Positions 9,422 to 17,776 of a DNA stretch of 64,000 nucleotides are shown piece by piece. The stretch comes from an uncultured Bacteroidales bacterium (lineage in GTDB: Bacteria; Bacteroidota; Bacteroidia; Bacteroidales; Muribaculaceae). Each line of letters starts with the position of its first letter. Position 1 is the first letter of the stretch. The notes under the pieces are model-generated. The model ran no database searches, was not told where the DNA came from, and saw nothing but the letters and a program-made list of their open reading frames with translations. The stretch spans positions 1 to 64,000 of the forward strand of contig UQMZ01000008.1 of the NCBI GenBank assembly GCA_900542185.1, written 5' to 3'. Made by a program: the position numbers and the translations under genes.

Positions 9422-10099
9422 TTACATCACGGGCAACAGCATGTCGAACAGCCACTGCCAGAACATCGGGAGTCCGATGGTGAGCACACTGAGAATCACC
9501 GTGGCAGTACCCCACTTTTCCTTAGGCACACGCATCACGGGTACGAGGCGGTGTATCAGATAGATGGTCCATAGCGGCAGGAACACCAGCACCGGCTCCA
9601 TGAACGGTATGGCATTATAAGCCACCTTAAACAGAGCCAGCGTGGAGAACAATACCATCAACGCATTCCGGCCGAAATTTGTTTCCAACGTCTTGTTGGC
9701 TTCCGCGCACAGGAAAGGGCGTCCCAGTATGGGAAGCACGATGTAGCTGAATATATAGGACACGAATATCACCAGTGCCGAGACTATCAGTTTCAGCACC
9801 GACTGGTTTGCTTCGTATATCAGATCGACGAACTGCGACAGTGCGGCGCCCACACACAACGGATAAAAATATACCGAGGCAACGATTTCTTTTTTCAGCG
9901 AGGCACGTTTCAGGTCTTTCCATCCGGTAGCCGGGCCGAGCATCACACGCCACAGCAGACTAATGCGCGACGGGGTGCTCTTTTCCTTTTCACTGCCGTC
10001 AACATCATGGTCCGCGGGCCGGTCCGGATCATCCTGACCGTAAGCATACGGAAGTTCGTCTTCATCAATTATTTCGTATAGGGGTTTGTCGTTTTCCAT
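9422..10099 (-). CDS. Yip1-like multi-pass membrane protein
   Basis: 225 residues. An acidic cytoplasmic N-terminus of about 55 residues (EIIDEDELPYAYGQDDPDR) precedes SRISLLWRVMLGPATGWKDLK, an arrangement seen in Bacteroidota Yip1/DUF1282-type proteins. About five hydrophobic helices follow (PLCVGAALSQFVDLIY; LIVSALVIFVSYIFSYIVL; ALMVLFSTLALFKVAYN; VLVFLPLWTIYLIH; TVILSVLTIGLPMFWQWL). The exact role is unknown. It starts 40 bp upstream of smpB on the same strand. Confidence 0.75.
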   Translation of the reverse strand: MENDKPLYEIIDEDELPYAYGQDDPDRPADHDVDGSEKEKSTPSRISLLWRVMLGPATGWKDLKRASLKKEIVASVYFYPLCVGAALSQFVDLIYEANQSVLKLIVSALVIFVSYIFSYIVLPILGRPFLCAEANKTLETNFGRNALMVLFSTLALFKVAYNAIPFMEPVLVFLPLWTIYLIHRLVPVMRVPKEKWGTATVILSVLTIGLPMFWQWLFDMLLPVM

Positions 10100-10145
10100 C
10101 TACTTTTTAACGCACCTGCGGTGCTAAAATTGCCCGGTTCCAAAT

Positions 10146-10180
10146 AATAAGAAAAGCGCACCGGGAATACGGTGCGCCTT
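10146..10180 (-). terminator. Intrinsic terminator after mutB
   Basis: A perfect 8-bp stem (GCGCACCG at 10156-10163 with CGGTGCGC at 10170-10177, 6-nt loop). Read on the minus strand it is followed by TTTTCTTATTATTT. It lies ~45 bases after the mutB stop and separates the mut operon from the Yip1-like gene. Confidence 0.8.
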
Positions 10181-10221
10181 CGGAATAAGGCATTATAAGG
10201 TCCTTAAGGTCTTTAAGGCCG

Positions 10222-12369
10222 TCAAGCCTCGGCCTCGCGGTCCTCGTTTAGGATACGGATCATTTCGATGGCTGACTTCGGGATGCGTGTGCCGGGGCCG
10301 AAGATGGCTGCCACGCCTGCCTTGTACAGGAAGTCGTAGTCCTGGGCCGGGATTACGCCGCCGGCCGTAACCAGGATGTCGGGACGACCCAGTTTCTTCA
10401 GTTCCTCAATCACCTGCGGAATCAGCGTCTTGTGGCCGGCGGCCAGCGAGCTGACACCGAGGATGTGCACGTCGTTCTCCACTGCCTGACGGGCAGCCTC
10501 GGCGGGAGTCTGGAACAGCGGTCCCATATCCACGTCGTAACCGCAGTCGGCATAACCGGTGGCTACAACCTTGGCGCCACGGTCGTGACCGTCCTGACCC
10601 ATCTTGGCAATCATGATACGCGGCTGACGGCCTTCGCGCTTGGCGAAGTCGGCAACCATGCGGCGGGCCTCCTCAAACTCGGGATCGCCCTTTTCTTCGT
10701 TGGAATACACTCCTGATATGGTTTTGATTACAGCTTTATAACGTCCTACGACAGCCTCGCATGCGTCGGAGATCTCGCCTAACGAAGCTCTCAGACCGGC
10801 GGCCTTGACGGCCAGGTCGAGCAGATTGCCCTTCGACGGATCCTTTACGGCCTCCGTGATGTCGTTCAGAGCTTTCTTCACGGCCTCCTCGTCGCGGTTC
10901 TTGCGCAGTTCCTCCAGACGGGCGCACTGTTCCTTGCGCACCTCGGTGTTGTCCACCTCCAGGATGTCGATGGGATCCTCGTGGTCCAGGCGGAACTTGT
11001 TGATGCCCACAATGGTCTGGCTGCCGGAGTCGATGTGCGCCTGCGTACGTGCGGCGGCCTCCTCGATCTTGAGCTTGGGCAGACCGGTCTCGATGGCCTT
11101 TGCCATACCGCCGAGCTTCTCGATCTCCTGGATGTGCTCCCATGCGCGGTGAGCGATCTCGTTGGTCAGGCTCTCCACATAGTACGAGCCGCCCCACGGG
11201 TCAATCTCCTTGCAGACGTTGGTCTCCTCCTGGATATAGATCTGAGTGTTACGTGCGATACGTGCCGAGAAGTCGGTAGGCAGCGCGATTGCCTCGTCCA
11301 GCGCGTTGGTGTGCAGCGACTGGGTGTGACCCAGGACGGCGCCCATAGCCTCGACGCAGGTACGGCCTACGTTGTTGAACGGATCCTGCTCGGTCAGCGA
11401 CCAGCCGGAGGTCTGACAGTGCGTGCGCAGTGCCAGCGACTTCGGATTCTTGGCGCCGAACGACTTCACTATCCTGGCCCACAGCATACGTGCGGCGCGC
11501 ATCTTGGCTATCTCCATGAAATAGTTCATCGAGATACCCCAGAAGAACGACAGACGCGGAGCGAACGAGTCGATATCCATGCCTGCGTTCACACCTGCGC
11601 GCAGATACTCCAGACCGTCGGCCAGCGTGTATGCCAGCTCGATGTCGGCCGTTGCGCCCGCCTCCTGCATGTGGTAGCCGGAGATGGAGATGGAGTTGAA
11701 CTTGGGCATGTTCTTCGACGTGTACTCGAAGATGTCGGCGATGATCTTCATGGAGAATGCCGGCGGGTAGATGTAGGTGTTACGCACCATGAACTCCTTG
11801 AGGATGTCGTTCTGGATGGTACCTGCCATTTCCTCGAGGCTTGCGCCCTGCTCCAGACCGGCGTTGATGTAGAACGCCAGCACGGGCAGTACGGCACCGT
11901 TCATGGTCATGGACACGGACATCTTGTTCAAGGGTATGCCGTCGAACAGCACCTTCATGTCCTCTACCGAGCAGATGGACACACCTGCCTTACCCACGTC
12001 ACCCACGACGCGCTCGTGGTCGGCGTCATAACCGCGGTGAGTCGGGAGGTCGAACGCTACCGACAGACCCTTCTGGCCGGAAGCCAGGTTACGGCGGTAG
12101 AATGCGTTGGACTCGGCGGCGGTGGAGAATCCGGCGTACTGACGGATGGTCCAGGGACGCAACGGGTACATGGCGCTGTACGGGCCACGCAGGAAGGGAG
12201 GAAGACCCGATACGAAGTTCAGATGCTCCATGCCCTCCAGGTCGGCCTCGGTATAGACAGGCTTCACGGGAATCAGCTCCGCGGTCATCCATTCCTGCGC
12301 CGCAGCGGGCTTGTGATCCTTGGCGATCACTACTTTATTTATATCTATGTCTTTGAAATTCGGACGCAT
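10222..12369 (-). CDS. mutB: Methylmalonyl-CoA mutase, large (B12-binding) subunit
   Basis: 715 residues. With MutA it interconverts succinyl-CoA and (R)-methylmalonyl-CoA using adenosylcobalamin, the step that leads to propionate in Bacteroidota fermentation. The substrate barrel is clear (FLRGPYSAMYPLRPWTIRQY; GLSVAFDLPTHRGYD; CQTSGWSLTEQDP). The C-terminal cobalamin domain has the DxHxxG lower-ligand motif in GQDGHDRGAKVVATG, plus AAGHKTLIP. The start ATG (12367-12369) is only about 10 bp from the inner end of a 334-bp inverted-repeat element, so its whole leader is repeat DNA and there is no Shine-Dalgarno. It ends at a strong terminator. Confidence 0.98.
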   Translation of the reverse strand: MRPNFKDIDINKVVIAKDHKPAAAQEWMTAELIPVKPVYTEADLEGMEHLNFVSGLPPFLRGPYSAMYPLRPWTIRQYAGFSTAAESNAFYRRNLASGQKGLSVAFDLPTHRGYDADHERVVGDVGKAGVSICSVEDMKVLFDGIPLNKMSVSMTMNGAVLPVLAFYINAGLEQGASLEEMAGTIQNDILKEFMVRNTYIYPPAFSMKIIADIFEYTSKNMPKFNSISISGYHMQEAGATADIELAYTLADGLEYLRAGVNAGMDIDSFAPRLSFFWGISMNYFMEIAKMRAARMLWARIVKSFGAKNPKSLALRTHCQTSGWSLTEQDPFNNVGRTCVEAMGAVLGHTQSLHTNALDEAIALPTDFSARIARNTQIYIQEETNVCKEIDPWGGSYYVESLTNEIAHRAWEHIQEIEKLGGMAKAIETGLPKLKIEEAAARTQAHIDSGSQTIVGINKFRLDHEDPIDILEVDNTEVRKEQCARLEELRKNRDEEAVKKALNDITEAVKDPSKGNLLDLAVKAAGLRASLGEISDACEAVVGRYKAVIKTISGVYSNEEKGDPEFEEARRMVADFAKREGRQPRIMIAKMGQDGHDRGAKVVATGYADCGYDVDMGPLFQTPAEAARQAVENDVHILGVSSLAAGHKTLIPQVIEELKKLGRPDILVTAGGVIPAQDYDFLYKAGVAAIFGPGTRIPKSAIEMIRILNEDREAEA

Positions 12370-12413
12370 GGTTACTTAAGGCATCGTTCCTAAAAAAATG
12401 TATACGCCAGGGT

Positions 12414-12504
12414 CGCAGATGTGCCTCAGATTTAGTCTTGCAGACTCAGGAGCATAGTGGGCTATGTGACTGAGTCAAAAGGCTAAAGATGAGGTGCAGC
12501 TGCG
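12414..12504 (-). repeat. Internal hairpin 1 of the mut intergenic element
   Basis: Nested stem: CGCAG/CTGCG at the base, GCCTCA paired with TGAGG(T), TTTAG/CTAAA, GACTCAG (12443-12449)/CTGAGTC (12470-12476), CATAG (12453-12457)/CTATG (12462-12466), 4-nt loop. It would be present in a mutA-mutB read-through RNA and could act on mutB expression or mRNA stability. Confidence 0.65.
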
Positions 12505-12592
12505 AGTCTGAGGTAATATTTTTCCGGTCATGCCTATCTTTATTAAGTTAATACTAACAAATTCTGTACTCTTTTGTGCATTGCCCGGTGTC

Positions 12593-12671
12593 TTTTCGGT
12601 TAATTTATCCGCTCTCCTCGGTCACAGCCGCGAGGCTGCTCCCTCGGAGACCGAATAAATTACCTCGAAAA
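12593..12671 (-). repeat. Internal hairpin 2 of the mut intergenic element
   Basis: About 25-bp imperfect stem (TTTTCGGTTAATTTATCCG... with ...CCGAATAAATTACC...CGAAAA) capped by a GC-rich inner region containing AGCCGCGAGGCT. It follows the mutA stop codon within tens of bases in the direction of transcription. Confidence 0.65.
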
Positions 12672-12687
12672 TCCACCGCCCTGGCGT

Positions 12688-14565
12688 TTACATTTTTTTA
12701 GGAACGATGCCTAGGAGTTTGGCGTTAAAATCTACTAACGTGTCAAGCACATTGACCTTGACATGGATGAAGTTCTCGATACCCTGTGCCTTCAGGTCGT
12801 CCATGCAGGCGGGAGCTCCGGCCACCACGAAGATGGCGCGGCCGTCCAGTTCCTTGAAAGCCTCCGGGGCGTACTGGGCGTACTCGTCGTCGCTGCTGCA
12901 CAGCACCACTACGTCGGCGTTCCCGGCGATGGCGGCGTCTACGCCTTCCTTCACCGTCTCGAAGCCGATGTTGTCGATTATCTCGTAACCGGCGCAGGCG
13001 AAGAAGTTGGAGCTGAACTGGGCGCGTGCCAGACGCATGGCCAGGTTGCCGATGGTGAGCATGAACACCTTGGGACGCATGCCCGAACGCTCCGTGTCAA
13101 GACGCAGCTGCTCGAACTGGCTGGCGGCGCGGTCCATGTTGAGCCATTCCACGGCGCCGTCGGCCGGCTCCTCGTGGTGGCAGCCGCATCCGCATCCGCA
13201 GCTCTCGCCCTGCACCTTCTGCAGAGCCGTCTCGTTGAAGTTCGGGAACTGGTTGGTGCCAAGCAGATTCTCCTTGCGACGTGCAACGTCGAGATGACGC
13301 TTCGTTCCGCTTTCGTTCACTTTCTTCTGGATCTCGCCCTGCTTCAGCAATGCCTCGAAGCCACCGGCGTCCTCGGTCTCGTTGAACAGCTTCCATGCCT
13401 GCTCGGCGATGGAGGCGGTCAGCGTCTCGATATAATATGAACCTCCGGCAGGGTCTACTACCTTGTTGAGGTGCGACTCGTCGCGCAGCAGAATCTGCTG
13501 GTTGCGTGCTATGCGCTCCGAGAACTCGTCGGGAGTCTGATAGCAGCTGTCGAAGGGAAGTGTCTCGATTGAATTCACGCCTGCCAGAGCGGCCGACATG
13601 GTCTCGGTCATGGAACGCAGCAGGTTCACGTGCGAGTCGTACAGAGTCTGGTTGAACATGCTGGTCAGTGCGTGTACCCACATCTTGCAGCTGTCGTCCT
13701 CCTTCGGTGCGTAAGCCTTCACGATCTCGGCCCACAGCATACGGCCGGCGCGGAACTTGGCTATCTCCATGAAGTAGTTGGAGCTGATGCCCATATTGAA
13801 CTTGACGCGCTGAGCCACTTCGTCCACGCCGAGACCGGCTTCCGTCATCATGGTGAGCCATTCGGCACCCCAGGCCAGAGCGTAGCCCATTTCCTGTGTG
13901 ATGAACGCACCGGCGTTGTTGAGCATGTAGGAGTCCACTGCGAAGCAACGCAGGCCATTCACGTCCTTAACGGCCTCGTACACCTTCATGCCCTCCTCTG
14001 CGGCGTTCTTGGGGAACGGCAGGCCGTGCTTCAGCAGGCGGCGGAACGGATTGTAGTTGACGGCTCCACGGAATGCGTCGGCGGCTCCGGCCTCCTTGAT
14101 CATTTCTACCAGAACGGCGGCAACCTCGGCGGCTTTGCCGGGGCAGCAGTCGATGTTCACTTCGGTCTTCTTCAGGTCCACGTCCTTCAGGATCACCTTC
14201 AGGGCCTCGGCGGGATTCTTGCCCAGCTTGACGCGCAGCGACTCAACGCCGCGGTCGGTGATGTGGCGGATATGGTCGGCCATAGCCTCGGGGGTGTCGC
14301 CCTGTACGGCCTGGGCCACCAGCCAGTCGTTGTCGGCGCGTGTGCCGCGAACGTACGGATACTCGCCGGGGAGGCTGCCTAAGTGAGACAGCTTCGACAA
14401 ATCCTCAAGTCGATAGAACGGCTGTACGTTGAACCCCTCGTTGGTGCGCCACACCAGTTTACGGTCGAAGTCAGCACCCTTTAAGTCCGTTGTGATTTTC
14501 GCCTTCCACTCCTCGGTGGTCACAGGCGAAAACATGTCGAACAGTTTTTCTTTCTTTTCTGCCAT
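12688..14565 (-). CDS. mutA: Methylmalonyl-CoA mutase, small subunit
   Basis: 625 residues, the catalytically silent partner of MutB. It shares the barrel (NVQPFYRLEDLS; LGSLPGEYPYVRGTRADNDW; SSNYFMEIAKFRAGRMLWAEI) but the C-terminal cobalamin-like domain lacks DxHxxG (MLTIGNLAMRLARAQFSSNF), as expected for a small subunit. Oddities: a Cys/His cluster CGCGCGCHH near residue 455 in the linker, and the last residues LLGIVPKKM plus the stop are encoded inside the terminal repeat of the downstream MITE-like element. It is transcribed first, ahead of mutB, with a probable promoter at 14673-14704. Confidence 0.97.
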   Translation of the reverse strand: MAEKKEKLFDMFSPVTTEEWKAKITTDLKGADFDRKLVWRTNEGFNVQPFYRLEDLSKLSHLGSLPGEYPYVRGTRADNDWLVAQAVQGDTPEAMADHIRHITDRGVESLRVKLGKNPAEALKVILKDVDLKKTEVNIDCCPGKAAEVAAVLVEMIKEAGAADAFRGAVNYNPFRRLLKHGLPFPKNAAEEGMKVYEAVKDVNGLRCFAVDSYMLNNAGAFITQEMGYALAWGAEWLTMMTEAGLGVDEVAQRVKFNMGISSNYFMEIAKFRAGRMLWAEIVKAYAPKEDDSCKMWVHALTSMFNQTLYDSHVNLLRSMTETMSAALAGVNSIETLPFDSCYQTPDEFSERIARNQQILLRDESHLNKVVDPAGGSYYIETLTASIAEQAWKLFNETEDAGGFEALLKQGEIQKKVNESGTKRHLDVARRKENLLGTNQFPNFNETALQKVQGESCGCGCGCHHEEPADGAVEWLNMDRAASQFEQLRLDTERSGMRPKVFMLTIGNLAMRLARAQFSSNFFACAGYEIIDNIGFETVKEGVDAAIAGNADVVVLCSSDDEYAQYAPEAFKELDGRAIFVVAGAPACMDDLKAQGIENFIHVKVNVLDTLVDFNAKLLGIVPKKM

Positions 14566-14672
14566 TGGTTTGGTATTTGATTCTCTAATTTTTTCTATAA
14601 TTCAATATCCGTTTATCACGGATTATGCTACAATATTAAGACCCGCATTACTACGGAGCTTTCATGGTGTCA

Positions 14673-14704
14673 CAAAATTATGGAATTATTTCTGCATTAC
14701 GAAA
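14673..14704 (-). promoter_or_regulatory. Probable mutA-mutB promoter
   Basis: On the minus strand a -7 box TAATTTTG (complement of 14673-14680) matches TAnnTTTG. A TTTCG, one base from the TTTG/TTG -33 box, lies about 19 nt upstream. The leader would be ~100 nt. No cobalamin riboswitch core was seen in it. Confidence 0.45.
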
Positions 14705-14756
14705 TTTTTAAGCAAAAATCTGACCGTTAACCGTCACGATTCGGCTCCGGCGCGAA

Positions 14757-15506
14757 TCAAATCAGCGATTTGTTCTCGCAACGGAGCACTCTGGCCGGAA
14801 AATCCTCCACCATCTGCATGTTGTGGGTGGCCATGATTACTCCTGTGCCCTGGTCGGAAAGTCTGTGCAACAGGTCCACTATCTGGTATCCGGTCTGCGG
14901 ATCGAGGTTGCCGGTAGGCTCGTCGGCCAGTATCAGCTTGGGACTGTTGAGCAATGCACGGGCTATCACGACGCGCTGCTGTTCGCCGCCACTGAGCTCA
15001 TGAGGCATCTTGTAAGCCTTGTTTTCCATTCCCACGGCCTTCATCACCTCCTCGATGCGGTCCTCTATCTCCCCCTTCGACTTCCAGCCGGTGGCCTTCA
15101 GCACGAAGCGCAGGTTTGCAGCCGCCGAACGGTCCTGCAGCAGCTGGAAGTCCTGGAACACGATGCCCAGCGAGCGGCGCAGTCCCGGTATCTGACGGCT
15201 GCGCAGCCGCAACAGGTCGTAGTCCAGCACCCGCGCTGTGTCTCCCTCCGGTATTTTCACCTCGGCATACAGGGTCTTGAGCAACGAGCTCTTGCCGCTG
15301 CCCACCTTGCCGGTCAGGTAACAGAACTCACCTTCCGACACGCCGAACGTCACGCCTTTCAGAACCACGCGGGCGGCACGCTCTATCGTCACGTTGCGGT
15401 AGTCCACCAGCCGTTCGCCGCTTTTCGGGGACTCGACGGCGCACCCGGCCTTATTATCCGTTACGACGACTTCATCGTCGATCGTTTCGTATATTTTCGA
15501 TTCCAT
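14757..15506 (-). CDS. ftsE: FtsE-like ABC transporter ATP-binding protein
   Basis: 249 residues from the ATG at 15506 (MESKIYETIDDE); a longer frame would start 27 bases upstream but overlaps a -7 promoter box. After a ~40-residue acidic leader come YRNVTIERAARVVLKGVTFGVSEGEF, Walker A GKVGSGKSSLL, Q-loop FQDFQLLQD, signature LSGGEQQRV, Walker B LILADEPTGNLD and the switch ATHNMQMV. The spacing and EPTGNLD wording fit FtsE, the ATPase that pairs with FtsX in cell division and peptidoglycan hydrolase control. No ftsX is adjacent, so assignment rests on the sequence alone. The N-terminal extension is longer than in E. coli FtsE (222 residues). Confidence 0.82.
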   Translation of the reverse strand: MESKIYETIDDEVVVTDNKAGCAVESPKSGERLVDYRNVTIERAARVVLKGVTFGVSEGEFCYLTGKVGSGKSSLLKTLYAEVKIPEGDTARVLDYDLLRLRSRQIPGLRRSLGIVFQDFQLLQDRSAAANLRFVLKATGWKSKGEIEDRIEEVMKAVGMENKAYKMPHELSGGEQQRVVIARALLNSPKLILADEPTGNLDPQTGYQIVDLLHRLSDQGTGVIMATHNMQMVEDFPARVLRCENKSLI

Positions 15507-15642
15507 GTTACAAAGATAACACTTTTTCCGCAATTTACATACTTTAATCTTTTATCTTCGTTATTTGTTATTATAGGAAAAGGAACCGACACTGGGATTC
15601 GATTCCGCACATAATAATCAATTGCTCTAATTCGAAACAAAG

Positions 15643-16110
15643 ATGAAAAAGTTACTTTACCTGTTGCTGCTGTTGCCCTTAGGGTTTCTGGCATCGTGCG
15701 ATTCCGACAACGACCTGCCGGACGTAGACATCACTGTCACATTCGATAATGTAGTCGAAGGCGAGGATGCCATATATGTGGTCAAGGGCGATACGCTTAA
15801 GATCGAAAGCGTGACATGCAAAGGCAACGACAACAAGCAAGCTGCCGTAAACGAGGTGACGTATGTACTTGACGGTTATCCGTTAGGCACATCGGTCATC
15901 GCTCCATACGGAGCCACAATCGCCACTGACGATTTCTCGGCCGGCAAGTTCCTGTTAGGCATGCGTATGAACGTGCTTCAGGTAGACAAGACACTGGCTT
16001 TCGGAGTGATCAGCTTCGGATTCAAGGTTGTGGAAAGCGCGGCCGATCTGCCGGATGGCAAGGAACCCGGAACGCTGACACGCACTGTCCGCATGTCGGC
16101 CAAGAAATGA
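15643..16110 (+). CDS. Small secreted lipoprotein of unknown function
   Basis: 155 residues. Signal peptide of lipoprotein type, with basic start MKKLLYLLLLLPLGFLASC and the lipidated cysteine at residue 19, then acidic DSDNDLPD, which in Bacteroidota may favour surface export. The rest is predicted beta-rich (VDITVTFDNVVEGEDAIYVV; NEVTYVLDGYPLGTS; FGVISFGFKVVE), possibly an Ig-like fold. No family recognised. It is divergent from ftsE and followed by a terminator hairpin. Confidence 0.75.
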   Translation: MKKLLYLLLLLPLGFLASCDSDNDLPDVDITVTFDNVVEGEDAIYVVKGDTLKIESVTCKGNDNKQAAVNEVTYVLDGYPLGTSVIAPYGATIATDDFSAGKFLLGMRMNVLQVDKTLAFGVISFGFKVVESAADLPDGKEPGTLTRTVRMSAKK

Positions 16111-16155
16111 CGCCGGCCTGACGGAGCTGATTTTTGATTTTGTATTTTAACCGAC

Positions 16156-16192
16156 GAGGGAGTGCCGCAATCGACACTCCCTCATCTTTATT
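16156..16192 (+). terminator. Terminator after the 15.6-kb lipoprotein gene
   Basis: Perfect 9-bp stem GAGGGAGTG (16156-16164) / CACTCCCTC (16175-16183), 10-nt loop, then ATCTTTATT. It lies between convergent genes and may also stop radA transcripts, though the minus side has no clear U-run. Confidence 0.7.
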
Positions 16193-16215
16193 CCGGTTTA
16201 TTCGGGTTGGATATC

Positions 16216-17616
16216 CTATTCCCGGGTGTCGGCGTCAGAACGGTTGCGTCCGTTGCCGAACAATGACTGCACCAGCTCCTGTACCTTGCCGACCTCCACG
16301 ACATTGATCTTGAACTTGGGCGACATTCCCTTCAGGTTCCCCTTGGGGATGTAGATGGTGTTGAATCCTAATTTCTCGGCCTCGGCCACACGCTGCTCCA
16401 CACGGGTGACGGTGCGCACCTCGCCCGACAGGCCCACCTCGCCGGCAAATGCCGTGCGCGGCGGCAGCGACATATCGAAATTCGACGACATCACGGCGGC
16501 CACCACAGCTAAGTCCAATGCAGGGTCGGTCACTTTCAGGCCGCCGGCTATGTTCAGGAACACGTCCTTCTGCCCGAGACGGAAACGCGCACGCTTTTCC
16601 AACACGGCCAACAGCATGTTGAGACGTCGCTGGTCGAACCCTGTAACCGATCGCTGCGGCGTACCGTAGGCCGCTCCCGACACAAGAGCCTGAACCTCGA
16701 CCAGGAACGCGCGCACACCTTCCATCGTAACGCCGATGGCCATGCCGCTCATCTCCTCCTCGCGGTTTTCCGACAGCAGCATTTCCGACGGATTCTTCAC
16801 CTCGCGCAAGCCTTTGGACACCATCTCGTATATGCCTATCTCGTTGGTGGAGCCGAAACGGTTCTTGATGGCGCGCAGCAGACGGTACAGATACTGCCTG
16901 TCGCCCTCGAACTGCAGCACCGTGTCCACTATATGCTCCAGCACCTTGGGGCCGGCGATGGAGCCCTCCTTATTAATATGACCCACTAAGATTACCGGCA
17001 CGCCGCTCTCCTTGGCATAGCGCAGCAACGAGGCGGCGCATTCGCGCACCTGCGACACGCTGCCTGCGGCCGACTCTATCTCGTCCGACATGACGGTCTG
17101 TATTGAGTCGACTATCACCAGCTCCGGCTTCACGTTCTCGATCTGCGTGAAGATGGCGCTGAGATTGGTCTCGCACAGGATGAAGGTGTTCTCCGACACC
17201 TTGCCGAGACGGTCGGCGCGCAGTTTGAGCTGAGCCGCGCTTTCCTCGCCCGACACATACAGGATGCGGCGCGTGCGTATCGACAGGATGTTCTGCAGCA
17301 GCAGGGTGGACTTGCCTATGCCCGGCTCGCCCCCTATCAGCGTGAGGCTTCCCGCCACCAGGCCGCCGCCAAGCACACGGTTCAGCTCGTCGCTCGGCAT
17401 CTTGAGGCGCACCTCCTCGCCCACCTCTATCTCCGACAGCTTGACCGGCCGCGAGCTTTTCACCAGCCCGCGTTTGCCCCCCTTGTTCTCCTTGGCCGAC
17501 ACTTTCTCCTCGACCATACTGTTCCATTCCCCGCAGCCCGGACACTTGCCGAGCCACTTGGCACTCTCATATCCGCAATTATTGCAGAAATATACGGTTT
17601 TCGTCTTAGGCATCAT
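16216..17616 (-). CDS. radA: DNA repair protein RadA
   Basis: 466 residues. RadA is a RecA-related branch-migration ATPase acting in recombination repair. Order seen: N-terminal four-cysteine zinc finger (CNNCGYESAKWLGKCPGCGEW), Walker A GGEPGIGKSTLL, KNRFGSTNEIG motif (the RadA-specific KNRFG), and a C-terminal Lon-protease-like domain (GVTMEGVRAFLVEVQALV, GLSGEVR). Start at 17616 (MMPKTKTVYFC) or one codon later. Its promoter region is shared back-to-back with mdh. Confidence 0.97.
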   Translation of the reverse strand: MMPKTKTVYFCNNCGYESAKWLGKCPGCGEWNSMVEEKVSAKENKGGKRGLVKSSRPVKLSEIEVGEEVRLKMPSDELNRVLGGGLVAGSLTLIGGEPGIGKSTLLLQNILSIRTRRILYVSGEESAAQLKLRADRLGKVSENTFILCETNLSAIFTQIENVKPELVIVDSIQTVMSDEIESAAGSVSQVRECAASLLRYAKESGVPVILVGHINKEGSIAGPKVLEHIVDTVLQFEGDRQYLYRLLRAIKNRFGSTNEIGIYEMVSKGLREVKNPSEMLLSENREEEMSGMAIGVTMEGVRAFLVEVQALVSGAAYGTPQRSVTGFDQRRLNMLLAVLEKRARFRLGQKDVFLNIAGGLKVTDPALDLAVVAAVMSSNFDMSLPPRTAFAGEVGLSGEVRTVTRVEQRVAEAEKLGFNTIYIPKGNLKGMSPKFKINVVEVGKVQELVQSLFGNGRNRSDADTRE

Positions 17617-17630
17617 TCCTCATCTTGCTG

Positions 17631-17661
17631 TTGCAAAAATAACAAAAAATTACTAAATTTG
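17631..17661 (+). promoter_or_regulatory. Promoter of the malate dehydrogenase gene
   Basis: -33 TTG at 17631-17633, 20-nt spacer, -7 TAAATTTG at 17654-17661. The leader to the ATG at 17777 is ~110 nt. On the opposite strand the same interval contains TATTTTTG, a candidate -7 for radA, so this may be a bidirectional promoter. Confidence 0.6.
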
Positions 17662-17776
17662 CACAAACGTTGGAACAATCCTCCCCGCAGCGTGTAATAT
17701 CTGTGACGGAAGACCGTAACAACCGCCATGAAATTAGACACAACATATTAATATAACCCAATAAAAAGTATTAATC

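Larger units (their letters stand above)
12379..12712. mobile_element. 334-bp MITE-like element with 34-bp terminal inverted repeats
   Basis: The termini 12379-12412 and 12679-12712 are inverted copies (33 of 34 bases identical; both start AGGCATCGTTCC and carry a run of seven A's). The interior holds two long imperfect hairpins: 12414-12504 (nested GACTCAG/CTGAGTC and CATAG/CTATG around a TGGG loop) and 12593-12671 (TTTTCGGTTAATTTAT paired with ATAAATTACCTCGAAAA). No open frame of note is inside. Size, terminal repeats and lack of coding capacity fit a miniature inverted-repeat transposable element. A TA dinucleotide lies at both borders (12377-12378 and 12712-12713) but no longer target duplication is evident. 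It occupies the whole mutA-mutB gap and overlaps the last codons of mutA. Confidence 0.7.

Noticed and set aside
10981..12393. 470-residue open frame antisense to mutB
   Set aside because: It mirrors the codon pattern of mutB on the other strand and has no recognisable protein features; it is a shadow of a GC-rich gene.
12413..12678. Cobalamin riboswitch between mutA and mutB
   Set aside because: No B12-box-like core (GCCACTG) or typical junction was seen, and the segment is bounded by terminal inverted repeats instead.
15590..15610. tRNA T-arm-like string (GGGATTCGATTCC)
   Set aside because: No acceptor stem, D-arm or anticodon arm can be fitted around it.
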